64,000 nt of DNA from NCBI RefSeq assembly GCF_019704315.1, contig NZ_AP024597.1, forward strand, positions 868,001 through 932,000, given 5' to 3'. How positions within the stretch are numbered: position 1 is the stretch's first letter; each line of letters opens with the position of its first letter. A model generated the notes under the pieces. The model did not search any database. It saw only the letters and a program-made list of their open reading frames with translations, and was not told the origin of the DNA. This DNA comes from Stygiolobus caldivivus. GTDB taxonomy: Archaea; Thermoproteota; Thermoprotei_A; Sulfolobales; Sulfolobaceae. A program made the translations under genes and the position numbers. Positions 1-7,479 of the stretch are shown here, piece by piece.

Positions 1-84
1 TTCGCGTTCTACAGTTTTATAGTGATCGTTAAAAAAGAGCTCGTGGGGCTGAATCCTTTTTCGTGTTAATAGAAATCTTTTTAT

Positions 85-277
85 GTTCGTTTATTTTACG
101 TTATCTATAGTAAGAATGATCCCTCATTCCGATGTGGGCTATGTCTAAAAGGGTGAGGAGTATAGAGACGTGAGTCCCGTACCGTTGGCTCAGCGGATTC
201 CCACGAATCACCTACAGCCGCGCGGTATGGGCTATCCCTACAGCACGAACAAGGATAAAACGATTGAAATGAAAGCG
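85..277 (+). repeat. Dispersed repeat, copy A (possible IS605-type element end)
   Basis: This stretch aligns with 34690-34873 on the same strand. Shared landmarks are TTCGTTTATTTT at the left, CCCTCAT then CCG then GTG, GTTGGCTCA (184-192), a TCCC..GA..CACCTAC block, and an identical ATTGAAATGAAAGCG right end (263-277). Neither copy has a convincing reading frame, so the conservation looks RNA- or element-like. I infer a decayed right end of an IS200/IS605 or IS607-type element, the region that makes the TnpB guide RNA in such elements, but no transposase is attached. Other bases in 1-367 show nothing else. Confidence 0.5.
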
Positions 278-367
278 TAGGGACAAACGACAAAAAGTAG
301 GGTTAAGCGGTCTGTGCCTGACCGTTAGGCTCTAAAGGCTTTTTACAAGCTTATCTAATTTTGTAGT

Positions 368-736
368 GTGGCAGAACACTTAAAGAGGAATGCCTTGGAC
401 TTTTTCGCTGAGTCTGAGTTAGACATTAATAGGGGGAAGTACAACTTAGCCATGTTCCACCTTGAACAAGCATTACGACTGGCTTTTAAATACACGTTGT
501 TTCAACTTAAGGGTAGTTTCGAAAAGACCCATGACATAATTAGGTTGCTCGACGAGGTCATAAACCTGACAAATAACGAGAAGCTCGGGAGGATCAGGAA
601 CGAAGAAGCGATTACTCTGGAGGTAATAAGGGACTCATACATAACTTCTAGGTACTTTCCCTACTCAGTGGGCAAGCTGGTAGTTGAGAAAGCGTATAAC
701 GTGGCCAAGGCGATATTAGATGAGCTGGTGGAATAA
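368..736 (+). CDS. HEPN domain protein (toxin of HEPN-MNT pair)
   Basis: This is a 122-residue helical protein of the HEPN type (Pfam HEPN class), starting at GTG. It begins with a helix typical of the family (LDFFAESELDINRGKYNLA) and ends with the family's IRDSYITSRYF segment followed by a helix. HEPN proteins of this kind pair with a minimal nucleotidyltransferase and act as RNases or inactive RNase relatives in toxin-antitoxin modules. The gene overlaps the next gene by 17 bases, as expected for such a pair. The strict R-x4-6-H RNase motif is not obvious, so catalytic activity is uncertain. Confidence 0.8.
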   Translation: MAEHLKRNALDFFAESELDINRGKYNLAMFHLEQALRLAFKYTLFQLKGSFEKTHDIIRLLDEVINLTNNEKLGRIRNEEAITLEVIRDSYITSRYFPYSVGKLVVEKAYNVAKAILDELVE

Positions 737-1046
737 GAGGAAGGAGATCCTAGCCCACGCCAGGGAATACGTCAAGGAAATAAAGAGGATATGTGTAGAA
801 GAGATAGACCATAACTGTAGAGTTATCCTCTTCGGCTCGGTAGCTAGAGGGAATTACAGAGTAGACAGTGACATAGACGTGCTGTCAATTACAGAGCTGG
901 CAGATGATGTGTGGAGGAGGGCTGAGATCGCTTTAAAAATTCACAAAGAGTTAGGTTTTAGTGACCCCTTAGAACTCCACATAGTCACTCCACGCGTTTA
1001 TGAAGAGTGGTATAAAAAGTTCATTGACGTGTATGAAGAGTTCTAG
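720..1046 (+). CDS. Minimal nucleotidyltransferase (MNT) antitoxin
   Basis: This is a 108-residue protein of the DNA polymerase beta-like nucleotidyltransferase superfamily. The signature GSVARG followed by SDID is at residues 39-53, with the metal-binding aspartates at about 51 and 53. The family length (about 100-110) fits. It overlaps the HEPN gene at 368-736, giving the HEPN-MNT arrangement in which the MNT protein can neutralise the HEPN protein, in studied type VII systems by AMP addition. Whether this pair uses AMPylation is inference. After it, 1047-1342 holds no gene that I recognise. Confidence 0.85.
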   Translation: MSWWNKRKEILAHAREYVKEIKRICVEEIDHNCRVILFGSVARGNYRVDSDIDVLSITELADDVWRRAEIALKIHKELGFSDPLELHIVTPRVYEEWYKKFIDVYEEF

Positions 1047-1342
1047 ATAGGCCGGAAAACCGTCTTTGTAACTCCAGCCCGTAGAGGTACCTCATATCCG
1101 GTTCGGGGGCTCACAGTAGACCGAAGAAAGCCGTCAAGTCAGGGGAGTGTCAAAGAGGTCTACCGTTATCAGGACCATTAGGACGTGTCCGTGTAAGGCC
1201 CTTATCACGATTGGTGATAATGGTGTAATCCCCCCACCGTTTTGGCCACATTTAGGAACGTGGGTGGTCAACGACTGAGACGTGAAGGCTTTCAAAGTTA
1301 AGTTTCTCTCAGTTTATTTTGGCTGTAACCTATATATTTCAC

Positions 1343-1987
1343 ATGGGATTATTAGGAGAGGAGCTTTACAGCTGTAGTTTATGCCCTAGGCTAAAAGACT
1401 ACACCCTGTCTATAACTCCTCCCCCACGTTTTAGGGGTTGGGTTTATTGGTCTAAACCGGTCCCGGGGTTTGGAGACCCTAAAGCCAAGATCATGCTAGT
1501 CGGTCTTGCACCGGCTGCGCATGGAGGGAACAGGACTGGGAGGAGTTTTACCGGTGACCAATCGGGCCAATGGGTCGTCCGTGGGCTCTATGAAATAGGG
1601 TTAGCGAACAGGCCCGAGAGCGTGTCAAGGGATGACGGCTTAGAGCTAAAGTGTGTTTATATTACGAATGCCGTAAAGTGCGCTCCTCCCGAAAACAGGC
1701 CGTTAAATGACGAGGTCAGGAACTGTGCTACTACATGGCTCTTGAAGGAGATAACTTCTCTAAGCGACCTCAAGGTTATCTTAACCCTAGGGAGGATAGC
1801 GTTTTTCAGCATTTCCATGTTGCTCAACTTTAACGAGAAGTTCCAGCACGGAAAGGAGGTGAAAGCTGGTAAGTACATTGTGCTTGCAAGTTATCATGTG
1901 AGTGCCCAAAATACGAGGACTGGTAGACTCACATGGGAGGAGTGGATAAGGGTATTACGTAGGGCTAAAGATCTGGCAGGATGTTAA
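1343..1987 (+). CDS. Uracil-DNA glycosylase, family 5 (UdgB-like)
   Basis: It removes uracil and other deaminated bases from DNA in base excision repair. Visible motifs are an N-terminal CSLCPR pair of cysteines and two later cysteines (VKCAPP, RNCATTW) that fit the 4Fe-4S cluster, the motif GLAPAAHGGNRTGRSFTGD, and the C-terminal HVSAQNTRTGRLT loop. The family's motif A has no Asp/Asn catalyst after GLAP, as in family 5. An in-frame TTG at 1319 would add 8 residues. I prefer ATG at 1343 because an AT-rich box (TTTATTTT near 1311-1318) lies at promoter distance and the protein then starts like its relatives. It is monocistronic. Confidence 0.88.
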   Translation: MGLLGEELYSCSLCPRLKDYTLSITPPPRFRGWVYWSKPVPGFGDPKAKIMLVGLAPAAHGGNRTGRSFTGDQSGQWVVRGLYEIGLANRPESVSRDDGLELKCVYITNAVKCAPPENRPLNDEVRNCATTWLLKEITSLSDLKVILTLGRIAFFSISMLLNFNEKFQHGKEVKAGKYIVLASYHVSAQNTRTGRLTWEEWIRVLRRAKDLAGC

Positions 1988-2019
1988 AGTTAGTAATTTT
2001 TATTAGTTTCATCAGTTTC

Positions 2020-2400
2020 CTACCCTAAGGGTATAACTTCACTATTTGAAGTGACGACGTATATTTCGGCGTTTTGCGGTATTTGAAAATTGAATTCTGC
2101 AACAACTTTATTCAACCCCGGGGATAAAAGATCAGTGCTTTGATTGTTAACTAAGATTTTAACAGCTGTGTCATTAGGGTAGTTAACATATACCTTAACA
2201 ATTTTCACACTAGAAGTAGACTTAAGAGTGAATACTACCTCATTTCCGCTTATTATAGGTGAGCCTACCTGAGTAACTTGAATGCTACTGCTATTACTCC
2301 CTAGAATCGCAAATGTAAATCCTACGGTTACTAAAGTTATAATAACTGACGCAATTACTAGAATTAAGGCTACAATTGAATTGGAAATTCCCCGCATCAT
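2020..2400 (-). CDS. Type IV pilin-like protein with class III signal peptide
   Basis: This is a 126-residue secreted filament subunit candidate. The N terminus MMRGISNSIVALILVIAS has a short basic head ending in R-G, then about 25 hydrophobic residues. That is the archaeal class III signal expected to be cut by the prepilin peptidase PibD after the glycine. The remainder is beta-rich and Ser/Thr/Asn-rich, as in extracellular pilin bodies. No assembly ATPase or other pilus gene is nearby, so it would use machinery encoded elsewhere. Which pilus it belongs to cannot be told from sequence. Confidence 0.75.
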   Translation of the reverse strand: MMRGISNSIVALILVIASVIITLVTVGFTFAILGSNSSSIQVTQVGSPIISGNEVVFTLKSTSSVKIVKVYVNYPNDTAVKILVNNQSTDLLSPGLNKVVAEFNFQIPQNAEIYVVTSNSEVIPLG

Positions 2401-2598
2401 ATTAATATGAAAATTGGTGTAAATAAATTTTATCAGTTCAGAAATGCTAAATACCTATCTTGCAATATTTTGGAAACAATTAGATTTAAAGACTTATCTA
2501 GCAAAGCTTTGAGCCAATATATAACGTGTTAATATTCTGGTTATATCTAATTTTACACTATCTTAGAGTAGGAATGATAAAGAAGAATTTTTCCGAGC

Positions 2599-3820
2599 AG
2601 CAGTTATTCTACTTTTCCTTGGTAATACCAAACTCCTAGTATTACCAATAAAGTTTTTAGAGTAGTGCCTAACTTATTGAAAAATGTGAAACACGAGAAA
2701 TTCATCAACAACGAAAACGAGCTACACAAGGCAAAAAACGAGTTCATCAAAGCGTTCAACTTCTTAGTCGGGATACTGGTCATGGCCGGGCTAAACAAGA
2801 GGACAGCACTATCCCTAGCACTCACACCCATAACAGGAGGGAGAGCAAGCATCAGAAACACCTCCAAGACATTCCAACTAAACTACCCCAACCTACTCGA
2901 AGCACTAGAACGCCTCGAAAACGCGTGGGAAGACTACCTCCAAACACTACGCAAACAAATAACAGGACCGGTAATAGTAATAACCGACGACACCTTCGAC
3001 CACAAACCATACTCAAGAGTTAAAGGCACAGCGAGCAAACACGGAAACTACTACATCTGGTGCTCAACACACGCAAAATACGAACCCGGGGTCCAAGTCC
3101 TAACAATAGCAATACACGACCTAACCACAGGCAAGACCTACTTGGTCGGCGCGTTCCCCTACACGACGAGAAAAACCTGGGAGAGTGGGATGGTAAACTA
3201 GTCCAAGGCCGAGATAGACATGGCTGCAGAAATACTCGAAGTCCTCAAGAAACACTTCACCGTGGTAAGGGTAGTCTTCGACTCTTGGTACTGGTCTGAG
3301 AAATTAGTGAAGGGTGGAGTAGTTTCGGAGTTGAAGTCTAACAGGAGGGTCTTCAGGGTCAAGCCCTTGGAAGGAGGGGAGACGTCGTGGGTGGAGGGTC
3401 ACCCACACGTCAGGGACCTCCCTCCGGGGCCTTACTTAGCCGACCTGACCCTAGGGGACAGAGTTATCACAGTAAAGTTGTTAATAGTAGTATATAAAGG
3501 TGATAGGTTAAACTTGTACACTACTGACTTGGACTTAAGCGACGAGGAGGTAATGAGGACTTGGAAGATAAGGTGGGAGATAGAGGAGTTGCACAAGGAC
3601 ATCAAGGCCTTGGGTGTGCAGGACTCCTCCTTCCTCAAGAGGTCGAGGCTGCAGGGTTACTTGTCCCTCTTCGTGATGGTTGTGAACACGGTAAGGGGTT
3701 TGGTGTGCTCCCTTAACTTGAGGAGTGTGGAAGAGTTTTTGTGGTTTATTGAAAACCGTTTAGGAGGTGCACCGGCACTGATGAAAATCTTTAAGTTACG
3801 TTAAAGTAGAATAACTGCTG
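2599..3820 (+). mobile_element. Insertion sequence, ISC1217-like, complete with TIRs and 7-bp TSD
   Basis: The element is 1222 bases long. Its ends are inverted repeats, CAGCAGTTATTCTACTTT at 2599-2616 and the exact complement at 3803-3820. The 7-base flank TTCCGAG occurs directly before (2592-2598) and after (3821-3827), a clear target-site duplication. It contains one transposase reading frame interrupted by a single stop. Perfect termini and duplication mean the insertion is fairly recent. Family assignment (Pfam archaeal ISC1217-type DDE transposase) is from memory of the protein and is less sure than the element boundaries. Confidence 0.92.
2665..3804 (+). pseudogene. DDE transposase with single in-frame amber stop
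   Basis: The frame from GTG 2665 to 3804 is open for about 379 codons except for one TAG at 3199-3201. The two halves are in the same frame, so this is a nonsense codon and not a frameshift. DDE candidates are ITDDTFDHK, VVFDSWYWSEKL and KIRWEIEELHKD. The two acidic residues on either side of the stop lie in different halves, so without readthrough no complete catalytic core is made. A downstream ATG at 3220 could begin a C-terminal fragment. Sulfolobales are not known to use pyrrolysine, so plain inactivation is the simplest view. Confidence 0.85.
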
Positions 3821-3954
3821 TTCCGAGTAATATTCTATGGGTCTCATCAGAGAAAACATTCTTAATTTTTGAACTTAAGGACTAGGTTCTGATTTGTTTA
3901 GTCTGTTCCTATTAACTCTACTGAGACTGGGTTTTTATGTCAGTAGGTCTAATC

Positions 3955-4055
3955 GTATATTCAATCAGAGTATAAAGGACAAGAGATCCCTTTCTAAAAT
4001 TACGTTAAAGCTTCTAACGGATGGGAAAAGGTATTTTGATTCTAACCAAGTATAA
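3955..4055. mobile_element. Possible MITE-like inverted-repeat element (degenerate)
   Basis: The right end TCTAACCAAGTATAA is the complement of the TTATACTTGGTTAGA-type terminus shared by the other copies. The left end (TATATTCAATCAGAGTATAAAGGACAAG) is a weaker match. The length near 100 bases fits the family. It holds no reading frame. Confidence 0.4.
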
Positions 4056-4293
4056 AATGTTTCACCTTTTTATCAAGTTCACCCATATTTCCTAAGACCT
4101 TAAAGGGTTAAACCCTTCTTCATAAAATACTGAGGTTTAGCGTAATTTTACAGTCATTGTTACCATTTATTATACTCCATGAGTGTATGAAAGATATCTG
4201 TTACCTCTAAAATTACATTAGGAGCATTTACTGTGTTATGCATAAAGGGCTTTATCCTTAAGGGTCTAACAAGGTACAATATACGTCCAAGTA

Positions 4294-4400
4294 TTATACT
4301 CGGTCAGTTTATAAAGTGCAGCATTATCGTCAACTTAAGGCTGATACGTATGCGGGACGGGATAGCAGGAACTTGCACTTTATTTTCTAACCAAGTATAC
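4294..4400. mobile_element. MITE-like inverted-repeat element, copy 1
   Basis: The left arm TTATACTCGGTCAGTTTATA followed by AAGTGCA is mirrored at the right by TGCACTTTATTTTCTAACCA then AGTATAC. This gives arms of about 27 bases around a core of about 50. It has the same terminus and size as the elements at 4559, 20614, 35713 and 55809. No gene is inside; a short open frame across it (4233-4418) is not credible. Confidence 0.7.
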
Positions 4401-4558
4401 GATGTTGTGATGATTTAATAGATAATTTTGAGAGTCTTAAAGATTAAGCTATTTTAGCTGGTGAATAGGTTACGAGTACCCCTAATTAATCTAGAGCGTG
4501 TTAAATCTCATTATTTTGATAAGATGAATTACAATATATATTGTGTATTATTTATATA

Positions 4559-4663
4559 TTATACTTTGTCAGGGACTAAAGGGCAAGCCCCCACACTCTG
4601 CCTAGCAAATTTTTAGCCCTACACTAACGGTACTCTTGCCCTTTATTAACTGACCGGGTATAA
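4559..4663. mobile_element. MITE-like inverted-repeat element, copy 2
   Basis: The left arm reads TTATACTTTGTCAGGGACTA then AAGGGCAAG. The right arm, read on the other strand, is TTATACCCGGTCAGTTAATA then AAGGGCAAG. The element is 105 bases long and aligns along its whole length with the 104-base element at 35713-35816, including the core block CCCTACACTAACGG. That makes these two the best defined members of the family. Confidence 0.82.
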
Positions 4664-4689
4664 AAAATGCTTAAATATACGGATAGATA

Positions 4690-4842
4690 TTACGTTAAAA
4701 ACATTTAAAATAAGTATATAATACGTTATCACTATTTTGATAATACATAATCAAAAAACTTGAAAACAGATGGTATCATGAAATAAATATAATACTGATA
4801 ATGAAAAAATTTAAAATTTATTTTGTAAAGTTTTTAACGTAA
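4690..4842. repeat. 153-bp inverted-repeat element of a second type
   Basis: A 13-base perfect inverted repeat, TTACGTTAAAAAC at 4690-4702 and its complement at 4830-4842, extends imperfectly to about 26 bases on each side. The interior is AT-rich and noncoding. The arms differ from the MITE family beside it. It ends 58 bases before the start of the small gene at 4901 and so sits just upstream of that promoter. It could be a second non-autonomous element or a regulatory structure. Confidence 0.5.
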
Positions 4843-4900
4843 CTAGACCAAAAAATTTATATTTATCTACTTACAGATATTATTAATAGGAGAAAACAGA

Positions 4901-5107
4901 ATGAAATTCAGCCCAAAAATAAAGTCAAATGCAAAACTATTCCAAGTTAAAAACATATTATTAGTAGCAGCATTAGCAGCACCTATAGTATACGCACTAC
5001 TCACGGGAGAACTAGCCTCATTAATTCACATTATAATGAGCAGGAGTGACATAGAAGTAGTGTCTGCCTATGCTGGAGGAGGTAGTGCAGGGGGTATAGG
5101 TAGCTAA
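4901..5107 (+). CDS. Small single-span membrane peptide with glycine-rich tail
   Basis: The 68-residue product has a basic N terminus (MKFSPKIKSNAKLFQVK), one hydrophobic span (about residues 18-35, ILLVAALAAPIVYALLTG), and a tail ending SAYAGGGSAGGIGS. A GGAG ribosome-binding site lies 8 bases before ATG, and a TTTATATTTA box lies at 4856-4865. No family is recognised. The shape (basic leader, membrane span, Gly/Ser tail) would suit a secreted peptide, bacteriocin-like or signalling peptide, but that is a guess. It converges with the regulator-like gene at 5165-5947, 57 bases away. Confidence 0.6.
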   Translation: MKFSPKIKSNAKLFQVKNILLVAALAAPIVYALLTGELASLIHIIMSRSDIEVVSAYAGGGSAGGIGS

Positions 5108-5164
5108 TAAGGGCTGTGTAATTAAAAAGAAATATATTTTATATCGTAATGTAAAATATTTATT

Positions 5165-5947
5165 TTATTTTAATGTTTTTATGTTTAATTTAGTTATTAT
5201 TCTAAGCGGTGGGGAAATCACTTTCCCTTTTATTTCAAATCTATCTTTCGAACTCTTGTATACTATAGAGGATTTCGGATCTTTTATTCCTTTATATTGT
5301 ACATCTATTACGTGAATAGGATCTGTGTAAATTTTAGCAGAAAACTTAATTGTCGGAGCATAGAAATCGAATACGAAATAATCTGTCTCAGGGTATAGAT
5401 AATAGTACGTAATATAGGTAAATGAATATGAATGCCTTGGTAGAACAGGTTTAAGTGTGGGAAAAGTAAAAGAGCATGAATTATGAGGGCAGACGTCCCT
5501 ATTGAGTACCATCCTTATTTCATTCCCAGTCGAATCGGAATAGTAGAAGTCTCTTCCCCATACAATATCACCATAAAAGTTAACATTAATGTAATTTACA
5601 TAATCTAACGATAGGTTAATTGTTTTCGTAATTGTCTTATATTCAACAACAACATAATCTCTTGTAACTTCTACCGGTGTAATCATATCCTTCCTTTCCG
5701 TAATCACATTTCTTTCCTGCTTTATAACAGTGTATCCTCTTTCCTTTATTCCTAAATCTTGACACCCAAATATTTTCCCCATTTTCTTAGCTTCATTTAT
5801 TATTCTTCTTAATTCTCTAGGAGATAAATTAGTTTCTTGCCTTATTTTCGAAAGGGGGACGCACATTCGATCTTCTTTGATTGATATTTCGTTCATTACA
5901 TTAATTATGTCAGATAACGTTTGGTAAAACGCTATATCATCACTCAT
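5165..5947 (-). CDS. Winged-helix protein with beta-rich C-terminal domain, unknown family
   Basis: This is a 260-residue protein. Residues about 1-70 look like a winged helix (helices then CVPLSKIRQETNLSPRELRR as a recognition region, then a GYTVI hairpin). Residues 90-260 are rich in alternating Tyr/Val/Phe beta strands with one CPHNSC pair and the aromatic run YSFTYITYYYLYPETDYF. This suggests an N-terminal DNA-binding domain plus an immunoglobulin- or jelly-roll-like sensor or partner domain. No signal peptide is seen. An AATATAAATAT box about 25-35 bases upstream on the minus strand fits leaderless transcription. The function is unknown; regulation of the neighbouring peptide gene is inference. 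Confidence 0.7.
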   Translation of the reverse strand: MSDDIAFYQTLSDIINVMNEISIKEDRMCVPLSKIRQETNLSPRELRRIINEAKKMGKIFGCQDLGIKERGYTVIKQERNVITERKDMITPVEVTRDYVVVEYKTITKTINLSLDYVNYINVNFYGDIVWGRDFYYSDSTGNEIRMVLNRDVCPHNSCSFTFPTLKPVLPRHSYSFTYITYYYLYPETDYFVFDFYAPTIKFSAKIYTDPIHVIDVQYKGIKDPKSSIVYKSSKDRFEIKGKVISPPLRIITKLNIKTLK

Positions 5948-6545
5948 TACCGTTATTATTATTATAACGTATATTTATATTTTTACTAAGTTTATGTATG
6001 TTCAATTAGTTAGGTATTCCAATATTTTGTTCAATATATTAGTATTCAAAATTCCCAATAATTGGGCAGTATTATGAGACTTAATAAGGTAACCCTGAGA
6101 AAATTTTACTATTTAATATCCTAAAGACGTAATATCAGTGTGGTTAGTTCACAACTGAAAAATAGGATTATTCGGGTCAAATATTGGTAGTAAAGAGTAC
6201 TAAATCTGGTAGTATAGCTATCTGTTATCATGAGATTTAGTCATCTTTTGAGAAAAGCTATAGTATAATACTAACTAGATCTATATATTAAAGATAATAG
6301 TTAACTATTACGAATATCCGTTTATTAAGTTTTAACCTACGTAAAACAAAAATTTAATATTTTTCAAGATTCAGAAATAATATATTAACTCACAGAACTT
6401 GATCCGTTTAGATTTTACATCCACATGCCCGCCGAGATGGTAAGACACATTAACTACACGGTTCGAGTCTATTAACTCTGTTAATGTGAGCAGTGCTAGG
6501 TGTTAGGAACGCAATAATTTTTAATCATTTTTAAAATATTGATCT
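5948..6545. other. AT-rich intergenic region without recognised gene
   Basis: It holds the divergent promoters for the flanking genes at its two edges. The middle is AT-rich with stops in all frames. A block near 6430-6470 (CCGAGATGGTAAGACAC and GGTTCGAGTC) recalls pieces of a tRNA but does not fold as one. Confidence 0.6.
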
Positions 6546-7100
6546 ATGTGTTTATTACGAGTTGTTGATGTAAATAGACCCGTACTTACATATGACGTAG
6601 TTTTTATTAATTACGAGGACTTTGTAAAGCTCGGAGACGAGACTTATATAAGGGTACTGACTTCTGATAAGAAATGGGACGAGATAAGTAAAAGTTATTT
6701 CTATTTTATCGTCAACAAGTTAAGGTCTCTCGGGTTACTTATAGATAACGCGCTATCTTTTAAAGTGCTACTACCTTATAAACCCTCTTATAACAGTATC
6801 TCAGTTACAGAAGGGATATCCTTCATAACTAAAGACAAGAAGCTCATTTACTATGATGCTGAAAAGGAAGCATATAAGTGCGGTATATGCCCGGTAAGTT
6901 ACGAATGCCTCTCGGCAGTAAAGTCACTCGCCAGAGAGACGGGGGCCAAAATAAGGAATGAAGAACTAGATACCGCTTGGTTCTCGTTGATTCAAAGTGT
7001 TAAGTCTCATGTCATGTCTAACCTACGTTTCCTAAGAGCTAAAGCAGACTTAGACAATTTAAAGGTGAAAGATATTGAATGGGTTAAAGAACGTCTATAA
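6546..7100 (+). CDS. Conserved-type hypothetical protein with Cys cluster
   Basis: The 184-residue soluble protein is of no family that I recognise. The C-terminal half has YKCGICPVSYECLSAVK, a C-x2-C-x5-C arrangement that could bind metal, followed by helices. The N-terminal half has a helical segment (KSYFYFIVNKLRSLGLLID) that could be a winged-helix-like fold. It overlaps the next gene by 26 bases, so the two are probably co-translated. A TTTTTAAT box about 25-30 bases upstream of ATG fits a leaderless promoter. A regulatory or redox role is possible but not shown. Confidence 0.65.
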   Translation: MCLLRVVDVNRPVLTYDVVFINYEDFVKLGDETYIRVLTSDKKWDEISKSYFYFIVNKLRSLGLLIDNALSFKVLLPYKPSYNSISVTEGISFITKDKKLIYYDAEKEAYKCGICPVSYECLSAVKSLARETGAKIRNEELDTAWFSLIQSVKSHVMSNLRFLRAKADLDNLKVKDIEWVKERL

Positions 7101-7479
7101 ACTTTCTCTGATGACAAGCTTTTTGTTATTGGTTACTTTTTCGTTAGGTCTTGGTAGGGCTTTAGCTGATACCGGGAAGGTAAGTTTTTCAGAAGGCTTC
7201 CTTTACCTCCACGTTGTATTTGCACTAATCACCGGAGTGCTTTCCTTAGCCTTATTTAAACTAGCATACAATACTGGCCTCTTATTCCCCCGTGTCTTAG
7301 CAGGTATAAATTTAATTTTTATTGCTATCGCCTCATTGAGCGGGTTATCAGTATTGTTAACTTCAGATGACGCGTTCGCGACTATAATGCTCTATTCTTT
7401 TGAGGTCTCATTTGGTGTCTCATCAGTGCTTATAGGCTACCTTTATTGCTTTTATCACTACCTTTCAGGTCGATGTTAA
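7075..7479 (+). CDS. Four-span integral membrane protein, unknown
   Basis: The 134-residue protein has four hydrophobic segments (about residues 12-28, 45-65, 74-95 and 105-127) and short loops. It starts at TTG 7075 inside the preceding gene, or alternatively at ATG 7110. The overlap with the cysteine-cluster protein upstream suggests a functional pair, perhaps a soluble sensor and its membrane partner. Its 3' end overlaps the 3' end of the convergent permease gene by 50 bases. No family is recognised. Confidence 0.6.
   Translation: MNGLKNVYKLSLMTSFLLLVTFSLGLGRALADTGKVSFSEGFLYLHVVFALITGVLSLALFKLAYNTGLLFPRVLAGINLIFIAIASLSGLSVLLTSDDAFATIMLYSFEVSFGVSSVLIGYLYCFYHYLSGRC

Noticed and set aside
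85-277. CRISPR repeat because of the ATTGAAA end
   Set aside because: Only single copies at each site and no spacers; the similarity to Sulfolobus CRISPR repeats is limited to a short string.
2665-3804. Pyrrolysine or programmed readthrough of the transposase TAG
   Set aside because: No pyrrolysine genes are known in Sulfolobales and no supporting structure is visible; simple nonsense mutation is preferred.
4233-4418. 61-codon open frame
   Set aside because: It runs across a MITE-like element with inverted arms; the codons reflect the repeat.
6425-6500. tRNA-like pieces (CCGAGATGGTAAGACAC, GGTTCGAGTC)
   Set aside because: No acceptor stem or anticodon arm pairs, and the T-arm stem does not close, so neither a tRNA nor an att site can be supported.
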